Assembly: GCA_003133205.1 (NCBI GenBank)
Contig: PKWK01000378.1
Coordinates: forward strand, 396 to 8,511
DNA: 8,116 bases
Direction: 5' to 3'
Source of the DNA: Granulicella sp.
GTDB lineage: Bacteria > Acidobacteriota > Terriglobia > Terriglobales > Acidobacteriaceae
In this document: positions 1-4,663 of the stretch, piece by piece
Position numbering within the stretch: the first letter of the stretch is position 1
Layout: the number at the start of each line of letters is the position of its first letter
The notes under the pieces: model-generated
What the model saw: the letters and a program-made list of their open reading frames with translations, nothing else
Database searches by the model: none
What the model was told of the DNA's origin: nothing
Made by a program: the position numbers and the translations under genes

Positions 1-1
1 G

Positions 2-118
2 AAGCAACCGGGGTATATGGCAGACGAAGGTAGAATCCGCCGGCGGTACTTCGGTGAGTCGAAGAAGCATCCGATTGCCTGCAGCTTTTACTACACGGCA
101 ACGTGGATTCTGGTTTGA
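2..118 (+). CDS. Possible 3' end of an upstream gene (partial)
   Basis: This frame is open from the left edge of the window and ends at a TGA at 116-118. It gives about 38 residues ending in YYTATWILV, with a basic stretch (RIRRRYF) before it. No family is recognised. If it is the tail of a real gene, it overlaps the GTG start of the DUF488 gene by 16 bases, an arrangement common in translationally coupled operons. Another plus-strand frame is also open here, and a minus-strand frame starting at ATG 70-68 runs off the left edge, so the coding frame is not certain. An internal ATG at 17 could make it a 33-residue peptide, but that is less likely than a gene tail. Confidence 0.2.
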   Translation, partial: KQPGYMADEGRIRRRYFGESKKHPIACSFYYTATWILV

Positions 119-648
119 GAATATACACTATCGGCCACTCGACGCGACCGATCGCTGAGTTTATCGGGATGCTTCAGGCGAACGCGGTGGAGTGTTTGGT
201 AGATGTCCGTACCGTGCCGCGCTCCCGCCACAATCCGCAATACAATCGCGAGGAGCTTTCTGCCTCACTTGTGCGTGACCACGTACGCTACCTATACATG
301 CCAGGGCTTGGCGGCTTTCGGCATCCTGTGAAGGGCTCAATCGCGAACCTAGGATGGCGCAATCTGAGCTTTCGAGGATATGCCGATTATATGCAGACAC
401 CGGAATTCACATTGCAACTGGAAGAGCTGATTGCAGTGGCTCGCACGAAACAGATCGCTATTATGTGTGCGGAGGCTGTACCTTGGCGATGCCATCGCTC
501 GCTAATAGCCGACGCATTGCTAGTGCGCGGTGTTGATGTGCGAGAGATCGCAAGCGCAACGAAGACCACGCCGCTCACCCTCCATCCGTGGGCCCAGGTG
601 AACGAAACCCAGGTAACCTACCCTGCCGGTTCCGATCGAGTCAGCTGA
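103..648 (+). CDS. DUF488 domain-containing protein
   Basis: This is a 181-residue soluble protein of the DUF488 family (COG5483-like), whose biochemical role is unknown. The family hallmarks are all visible: IYTIGHS at residues 7-13, LVDVR followed by P-R-S-R at 32-42, LGGFR at 69-73, FRGYADYM at 90-97, and the cysteine-rich block IMCAEAVPWRCHRSLIA at 120-136. The length is normal for the family and the frame is intact, so it looks functional. The start is GTG at 103. No ATG lies in frame between the upstream stop at 55-57 and the conserved IYTIGHS, and TTG at 115 is the only other option. No clear Shine-Dalgarno sequence precedes the GTG, so translation may depend on an upstream gene. DUF488 genes are often found near DUF2945 genes and DNA-repair genes, which fits the next two genes here. 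Confidence 0.9.
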   Translation: MDSGLRIYTIGHSTRPIAEFIGMLQANAVECLVDVRTVPRSRHNPQYNREELSASLVRDHVRYLYMPGLGGFRHPVKGSIANLGWRNLSFRGYADYMQTPEFTLQLEELIAVARTKQIAIMCAEAVPWRCHRSLIADALLVRGVDVREIASATKTTPLTLHPWAQVNETQVTYPAGSDRVS

Positions 649-1100
649 TGCCGGCCAGTGACTGGTTCCAGCTAGGCCTACGCAATGAGTTGCGGCTCAC
701 ATGTGATACATCTAGTGTTTTGGCCTGTATTAGCCGATCTATTTGAGTTCGACGGTCATGCGCTTCTGTCTCTCTCGGATTGCGGACTTCTTGCACTGTC
801 ATCTGCGCTACACGGCCGATGCGACGAAGCGTGGTTGGGGGAAGCGCGATGCAGGAGCTGGTCGCTTTGATTACGCAAGAGCAGAAACTTTTCAGCCTCT
901 TGTGTCAGCGCTCGTTTGTGGAAGGACCCATGTTCGTCAACGGATGTTGCTCAACTCTCGTTTTTTCGTCGAGTCTATAGAAATCGCAGGTGAGCCTGAC
1001 GCGGAGATGCGCAAGGGCGGGCTACGCTTGGAACACGCATGAGGATCAAATTGGAGACCGTGCTGACGACGCAGGTTACCGCTGACAGGAGGTCATACGC
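649..1100. other. Gene-poor gap between DUF488 and DUF2945 genes
   Basis: About 450 bases without a convincing gene. The longest plus-strand frames (743-1042 and 780-980) give arginine- and cysteine-rich translations with no recognisable family, no good ribosome binding site and no conserved-looking motif. No clear terminator with a T-run was found after the DUF488 stop. A T-rich stretch at 961-966 is followed by TATAGA at 976-981, which could be a -10 element, but no matching -35 lies at the right distance. The stretch may be a decayed gene or a long leader. I see nothing firmer in it. Confidence 0.5.
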
Positions 1101-1325
1101 ATGGCACACAACTTCAAAGCTGGAGATCACGTCGAGTGGAACTCCGAAGCGGGGCTGGTCCGAGGGACGATCAAGAAGAAACATACCTCCAAAATCACTT
1201 TCAAGGGATACACCGTCCACGCTTCAGAGGAGGAGCCACAGTATTTGATTAAGAGCGATAAAACTGACCACATGGCTATGCACAAAGGTTCAGCTCTCAC
1301 ACTGATTGCAAAAAGCACTCCGTGA
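1101..1325 (+). CDS. DUF2945 (Hva1/TUDOR-like) small protein
   Basis: This is a 74-residue basic protein matching the DUF2945 family, also called the hypervirulence-associated protein TUDOR domain. Diagnostic features are the opening FKAGDHVEWNSEAGLVRGTI (residues 5-24), the KKKHTSKITFKGYTVHASEEEPQYLIKSDK block (25-54), and the ending HKGSALTLIAK (61-71). The fold is predicted to be a small SH3/Tudor-like beta barrel. The molecular role in bacteria is not established. The start is secure: AGGAGGT at 1087-1093 lies 7 bases before the ATG. The length is typical and the gene is intact. It is convergent with the AlkA-type glycosylase gene, with only about 50 bases between their stops. The DUF488/DUF2945 pairing is a frequent neighbourhood in environmental bacteria, often close to DNA-repair functions. 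Confidence 0.9.
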   Translation: MAHNFKAGDHVEWNSEAGLVRGTIKKKHTSKITFKGYTVHASEEEPQYLIKSDKTDHMAMHKGSALTLIAKSTP

Positions 1326-1374
1326 CCCAAATGAGCGATCTGATCAGCTGGCGACGCCGACAAGGCTATAGCGG

Positions 1375-2319
1375 CTACGTAAAGGAAGCACGGCCTATCT
1401 CGCCGCGCGCATTCAGTCGCGCGAGTAACAGGTGGTAGTAAAGCATTCCACGTTGTGGACCGAGTGCAGTGAGAACCGCATCTATATCAAAATGTGCGGC
1501 TCCTGCGACGAAGAGCAGATTGCGAGCTACGCTCGAGTCGTTCATGGGGAAGACATCGAGGCGCCCTAGTCCGCGTAACAATATGACTGTCGCTGTCCAC
1601 GGCCCGATTCCTTTGATTCCGCGGAGGATCATCGCGGCATCCAGACTCGGACGCTCTTCCAGCATCCTTTCATCGAGATTACCGGATAGAATCGCGTCCG
1701 CCACCCGCCGTAAAGTGGCCAGCTTATTCGCGCTCAAGCCTGCTGCACGCAACGGACTATCGGTTGTAACGCGCAGAGCCTCGGCGCCTGGAAATGCATA
1801 GAGGGCAATACCCCCGCACTTGACAGGCGAACTAAGCGCCAAAATCAGTCGCCTCGAAATCGAACTCGCAGCAATGAGACTCACCTGCTGGAAGACAATT
1901 GCGTTCACGCATGCCTCCCATAGCGTGGGATAGCGAGGAGGCTTTACGCCGCGCATACGAACGGCCAGCGGCCACAGCCAAGGAATACCCTTGGCTGCGC
2001 TATAGAAGCGTGAAAGTTTCCGCTCGACCCCGAGAATCCGGCGTGCGGCGGCAAGCACCTGCGCGCATTCGTCAGGACCATCACATCCCTCAATGGTGAC
2101 TGTAAGCGCCGCAGGCTGTGTTTGCGCGACGCGCACAAGGACAGATTTGCGAAAGCCGTCAAGTACACGGACATATTCGCCCTCGGGAGTGATCACGTCC
2201 ACGGTATTTGTTGATAACCTTCGCAGCACGCTCACCGTAAGGTCGAGCCGATACGGCTTCGTCACGTCTATCTCATACCGAACTTTGGAATCGACAGTCC
2301 TTCCAACAGGCTGCGTCAT
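1375..2319 (-). CDS. AlkA-type DNA-3-methyladenine glycosylase (HhH-GPD)
   Basis: This monofunctional DNA glycosylase of the HhH-GPD superfamily is predicted to excise alkylated bases such as 3-methyladenine at the start of base-excision repair. With the start at 2319 it has 314 residues. The first ~110 residues resemble the AlkA N-terminal domain (LDLTVSVLRR at 26-34 region). The helical core follows, with LWEACVNAIVFQQVSL at 133-148 matching the conserved helix with its QQ pair. The helix-hairpin-helix reads IKGIGPWTA at 235-243, and the expected catalytic aspartate is D261 in DVFPMNDSSV. No iron-sulfur cysteines follow, as expected for AlkA-like enzymes. A frame extension to 2505 exists, but its sequence is arginine/serine-rich and non-conserved. 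ATG 2319 has GGGAG 9 bases upstream and sits right before the conserved part. It is divergent from the sugar nucleotidyltransferase gene. Confidence 0.88.
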   Translation of the reverse strand: MTQPVGRTVDSKVRYEIDVTKPYRLDLTVSVLRRLSTNTVDVITPEGEYVRVLDGFRKSVLVRVAQTQPAALTVTIEGCDGPDECAQVLAAARRILGVERKLSRFYSAAKGIPWLWPLAVRMRGVKPPRYPTLWEACVNAIVFQQVSLIAASSISRRLILALSSPVKCGGIALYAFPGAEALRVTTDSPLRAAGLSANKLATLRRVADAILSGNLDERMLEERPSLDAAMILRGIKGIGPWTATVILLRGLGRLDVFPMNDSSVARNLLFVAGAAHFDIDAVLTALGPQRGMLYYHLLLARLNARGEIGRASFT

Positions 2320-2341
2320 TGGGATAGTCTCCCGGATCCCA
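2320..2341 (-). promoter_or_regulatory. Hairpin holding the ribosome binding site of the glycosylase gene
   Basis: A perfect 6-bp inverted repeat (TGGGAT at 2320-2325 and ATCCCA at 2336-2341) encloses a 10-base loop. On the minus-strand transcript the loop contains GGGAG (plus-strand CTCCC at 2329-2333), the likely Shine-Dalgarno sequence, and the stem abuts the ATG at 2319. Such a structure could modulate translation. It is short, so chance occurrence is possible. Confidence 0.35.
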
Positions 2342-2505
2342 GCCGATCCACGGCTACGGCTGTACATTCTATTTTCACTTGTCGCGACTTCCACGGTCTG
2401 TTGAAACAGTCGATTTCGATTTGGAGCATTTGCTGAGCTTGAAAATCCGTTGCAACAGAATCGCCTCATTATGCTCCGCCTGATTGCGAACCGTCTCGGC
2501 GCCAC

Positions 2506-2697
2506 GTGGAAAGTTCGGCCGATTGTGGCTCACGCTACCCCTTTTACCCAAATGCTGAACCCACGCGCGATGAACTCCTTGCGCTGGCGGATGCATCAGA
2601 CGACAGATGTACTGCGTCGAGTGACAAGCGGCTCATTGCGCCTCCTGTCGGTCGACGGCCACAATCAGAGCGGGAGTTGATCGGCGACAGAGATTGA
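2506..2697 (+). CDS. Possible small hypothetical protein
   Basis: A GTG-started frame of 63 residues; the frame stays open further upstream to 2443, giving 85 codons with no ATG. The translation is acidic and hydrophilic and reads like a real protein segment, for example YPNAEPTRDELLALADASDD followed by IAPPVGRRP. No family is recognised. No Shine-Dalgarno sequence precedes the GTG, which argues against it being an intact gene. It ends 44 bases before the ATG of the nucleotidyltransferase gene, so it could be a short leader gene in the same transcript, the tail of a decayed gene, or chance. Confidence 0.22.
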   Translation: MESSADCGSRYPFYPNAEPTRDELLALADASDDRCTASSDKRLIAPPVGRRPQSERELIGDRD

Positions 2698-2727
2698 ATT
2701 GTCTCCAAAGTGCCAGGTGGACTTCTC

Positions 2728-2735
2728 AAAGGAGG
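2728..2735 (+). promoter_or_regulatory. Ribosome binding site deciding the nucleotidyltransferase start
   Basis: AAAGGAGG ends 6 bases before ATG 2742. It fixes that start over the upstream TTG at 2694, which would add 16 non-conserved residues in front of the nucleotide-binding loop. Confidence 0.75.
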
Positions 2736-2741
2736 CTTCGA

Positions 2742-3704
2742 ATGCATGGGAGCCAAAACGAGAAGCACCGCTGGGGTGTGATTTTGGCTGGCGGCGACGG
2801 AACCCGCCTCAAGTCCTTGACACATCTCGTATCAAACGACGACCGACCAAAGCAATTTTGCCCGCTGCTGGACGGAAAGACGCTTCTCGCCCAAACTCGG
2901 CTTAGAATTGCGGGGAGCGTGGATTCTAGCCGAACACTGTTCGTGTTGAATAGAATACACGAGCCTTTTTACCAAGAAAAACTTGCGAAGGTCTCACCGA
3001 CACAGATGGTCATACAGCCGAGCAATCGGGGAACGCTACCCGCTATCCTCTGGAGCTTGCTGCGCATCATTCAACTCGATGAGCGTGCTGTTGTTGCATT
3101 CTTCCCTTCAGATCACTATTACTCGCATGAAGAAAAGTTTATAGCGGGAATCGCATCCGGCTTCGAACTTGCGGAACTTCATGCCCAGAACGTAATCCTT
3201 TTGGGGGCGGTGGCCACTAGCCCAGAAATCGAATATGGATGGATCGAGCCGGAGACAACTGTTGCAAGCCCATTTAGCAACCAGCTAACGCCTGTAAAGC
3301 GGTTTTGGGAAAAGCCCTCGTCTCCAATAGCACAAAGCTTGTTAGATCGAGGTTGTCTCTGGAATACGTTTGTCATGGTCGGCCGCGCTAGCGCCTTCCT
3401 GAAAATGATTCAGCAAGCAGCCCCCAACATCTATCACGACTTTGAATCGATCGGGACGCTACCTAGTCTGGAGATGGAAGCCGCACTGATGCAGCCCCTC
3501 TACGACAGGCTTCCTGTGGCCGATTTCTCGCGATTGGTATTGTCGGTGAGCACAGAACGGCTCTGTGTCGCCAGCCTCGGCGATATCGGATGGAGCGATT
3601 TAGGAGACCCGCACAGGCTCATCGCTACCCTATTTGCAGCCGGTATGGAAAATCAGTGGGTCACGTCGGGGTTATGCAATCACTGCGGCGTTAGCCTAGC
3701 TTAA
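2742..3704 (+). CDS. Sugar-1-phosphate nucleotidyltransferase, mannose-1-phosphate guanylyltransferase type
   Basis: This is a 320-residue cytoplasmic enzyme of the NTP-transferase family, closest in motifs to mannose-1-phosphate guanylyltransferases, which make GDP-mannose from GTP and mannose-1-phosphate for polysaccharide synthesis. Visible motifs are the nucleotide-binding LAGGDGTRL at 15-23, PKQF at 36-39, QPSNRGTLPAI at 92-102, the metal-binding PSDH at 122-125, EYGWIEP at 164-170, FWEKP at 188-192, WNTF at 207-210 and IGWSDLGDP at 282-290. The length equals a single catalytic domain. The C-terminal cupin-type isomerase domain of bifunctional ManC proteins is absent. The tail ends with a CxxC pair (C312, C315), which is unusual for the family. 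No glycosyltransferase or other sugar gene is adjacent. The exact sugar and nucleotide cannot be decided from sequence alone. Confidence 0.82.
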   Translation: MHGSQNEKHRWGVILAGGDGTRLKSLTHLVSNDDRPKQFCPLLDGKTLLAQTRLRIAGSVDSSRTLFVLNRIHEPFYQEKLAKVSPTQMVIQPSNRGTLPAILWSLLRIIQLDERAVVAFFPSDHYYSHEEKFIAGIASGFELAELHAQNVILLGAVATSPEIEYGWIEPETTVASPFSNQLTPVKRFWEKPSSPIAQSLLDRGCLWNTFVMVGRASAFLKMIQQAAPNIYHDFESIGTLPSLEMEAALMQPLYDRLPVADFSRLVLSVSTERLCVASLGDIGWSDLGDPHRLIATLFAAGMENQWVTSGLCNHCGVSLA

Positions 3705-3738
3705 TCCTGTGTTGTTTCTGGCTTTGGCATCGATTGTC

Positions 3739-3756
3739 ATATGACTTAAGTCATAT
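3739..3756. promoter_or_regulatory. 18-bp perfect palindrome, candidate operator
   Basis: ATATGACTTAAGTCATAT is perfectly self-complementary, centred between 3747 and 3748. It lies 34 bases after the nucleotidyltransferase stop and about 265 bases before the cupin start. The symmetry and the TGAC/GTCA half-sites are what a homodimeric regulator would bind. As RNA it could form a 7-bp stem with a TTAA loop, but the stem is AT-rich and no T-run follows, so an intrinsic terminator is unlikely. No specific regulator can be named. Confidence 0.45.
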
Positions 3757-3958
3757 CCTCGCGGATAACTTCTAGCTAATTTCCGAATAGGTGAGGACCG
3801 ATGGGTGCCGGGTAATAGGGACACCACACCTACGCATGCATGTGCGCGGAGCGGCAATCGTGTCAACTCGCTTGATGTGCAGAAAACGAATGTAGAGGCC
3901 GAGTTGCTGGACCTGGACCACGGACTGATATTTGTACCCATGGCAAAGGTGAAAAGAT

Positions 3959-3975
3959 CGGATGGGGGTCATCCG
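3959..3975 (+). promoter_or_regulatory. Short hairpin in the leader of the cupin gene
   Basis: CGGATG (3959-3964) and CATCCG (3970-3975) pair around a 5-base GGGGT loop, 44 bases before the cupin ATG. No T-run follows, so it is not a normal terminator. It may be a leader structure or coincidence. Confidence 0.22.
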
Positions 3976-4019
3976 GAGGCAAAGAGCTTGAGATTTACAA
4001 AACTAACACGGAGATCACC

Positions 4020-4445
4020 ATGCATCGACATGAAGATCCACACAACAGCCTAGCCAGGCTTCCTGAGCTGGCCCAACCCGTTCTCCAGTTTGATCTTGCG
4101 GCTGAGATAGAGCACCTGCGGCGAGAAGACTCCTGGCAACGAGGTACAGGAAGAAGCTCAAAAACACTTGTGAAGCAGCCAGATTTCCGCATCGTTCTGA
4201 TTGCGATGAAGTCGGCCACAGAGATGAAAGAGCATCGGGCAGACGGAAGAATCTCGATCCACACAATCATCGGGCACTTGCGACTCAAGCTACCGTCCCA
4301 GACCGTCGAGGTCCGGGCTGGCCATCTATTAGCGCTTGATCCTTGTATTGTGCATGACGTCGAGGCCCTGGAGGACAGCGTTTTCCTGCTCACCATCTCC
4401 TGGCCTACGGATCAGGCAGCCTATTCTGAGAAAGACGGATCCTAA
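4020..4445 (+). CDS. Small single-domain cupin protein
   Basis: A 141-residue protein with one cupin beta-barrel. The N-terminal region FDLAAEIEHLRREDSWQRGT (24-43), continued by SSKTLVKQPDFRIVL (46-60), matches a recurring group of small bacterial cupins. The barrel follows, with MKEHRADGRISIHTIIGHLRL (69-89) as motif 1 and VEVRAGHLLALDPCIVHDVEAL (97-118) as motif 2. Candidate metal ligands are H72, H81 and H112; the classical HxH pair of motif 1 is not complete, so metal binding is uncertain. Substrate and reaction are unknown. The start is supported by GGAG at 4010-4013, six bases before the ATG. There is no signal peptide. It lies upstream of the NuoG-type gene on the same strand with a 218-base gap, so cotranscription is possible but not shown. 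Confidence 0.8.
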   Translation: MHRHEDPHNSLARLPELAQPVLQFDLAAEIEHLRREDSWQRGTGRSSKTLVKQPDFRIVLIAMKSATEMKEHRADGRISIHTIIGHLRLKLPSQTVEVRAGHLLALDPCIVHDVEALEDSVFLLTISWPTDQAAYSEKDGS

Positions 4446-4534
4446 GGATATCAGGGCTGTCGGAACGAACGAATTGAGAGCGGACAACTGCTCTTGCCAA
4501 ACGACGGGCTTGTCGACTAAACGCGTCCGTTTCA

Positions 4535-4540
4535 TATGAT
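4535..4540 (+). promoter_or_regulatory. Weak candidate -10 element upstream of the NuoG-type gene
   Basis: TATGAT at 4535-4540 matches the sigma-70 -10 consensus at five of six positions. The nearest -35-like hexamer, TTGTCG at 4510-4515, leaves a 19-base spacer, longer than ideal. It lies about 125 bases before the ATG at 4664. This would give the NuoG gene a transcript independent of the cupin gene. Confidence 0.22.
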
Positions 4541-4663
4541 GTTGATCGTCGGATTGCCAAGGTAGCCGAAACCGCACCGATCCACTCCGGTTGCTTTATC
4601 CTGTCCGTGGCTCGGATTTCCGTATCAGGTGGCGTGGAAGTAATCGCGAGAGGGCTAGGTACT

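Larger units (their letters stand above)
2342..2741. other. Divergent intergenic region between glycosylase and nucleotidyltransferase genes
   Basis: About 400 bases between two divergent genes, so promoters for both should lie here. I could not place a convincing -35/-10 pair on either strand. A short dyad CTGTTGAAACAG lies at 2398-2409, about 80 bases upstream of the glycosylase start. The right half (2443-2697) holds an uninterrupted plus-strand frame, described separately. The final bases carry the strong ribosome binding site of the nucleotidyltransferase gene. Confidence 0.5.
3705..4019. other. Intergenic region upstream of the cupin gene
   Basis: These 315 bases contain an 18-bp perfect palindrome near the left end and a short hairpin near the right end, both listed separately. 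A weak plus-strand frame (3805-4053) overlaps the cupin start but has no ribosome binding site, no recognisable family and mixed composition, so it is not called. No classical terminator with a T-run follows the nucleotidyltransferase stop. Confidence 0.55.

Noticed and set aside
743..1042. Overlapping plus-strand open frames in the gap after DUF488
   Set aside because: No ribosome binding site, no recognisable family, arginine/cysteine-rich translation and two overlapping frames of equal quality.
2398..2409. CTGTTGAAACAG dyad as a LexA box upstream of the repair gene
   Set aside because: The E. coli-type LexA box needs CTGT and ACAG separated by 8 bases; here only 4 separate them.
2320..2505. 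N-terminal extension of the glycosylase gene to the start at 2505
   Set aside because: The added residues are arginine- and serine-rich, do not look conserved, and lack a good ribosome binding site; ATG 2319 has one and starts at the AlkA-like domain.
3739..3756. Palindrome as an intrinsic terminator for the nucleotidyltransferase gene
   Set aside because: The stem is AT-rich with a TTAA loop and no T-run follows on either strand.
3805..4053. 82-residue open frame ahead of the cupin gene
   Set aside because: No ribosome binding site, it overlaps the well-supported cupin start in another frame, and the translation shows no family features.
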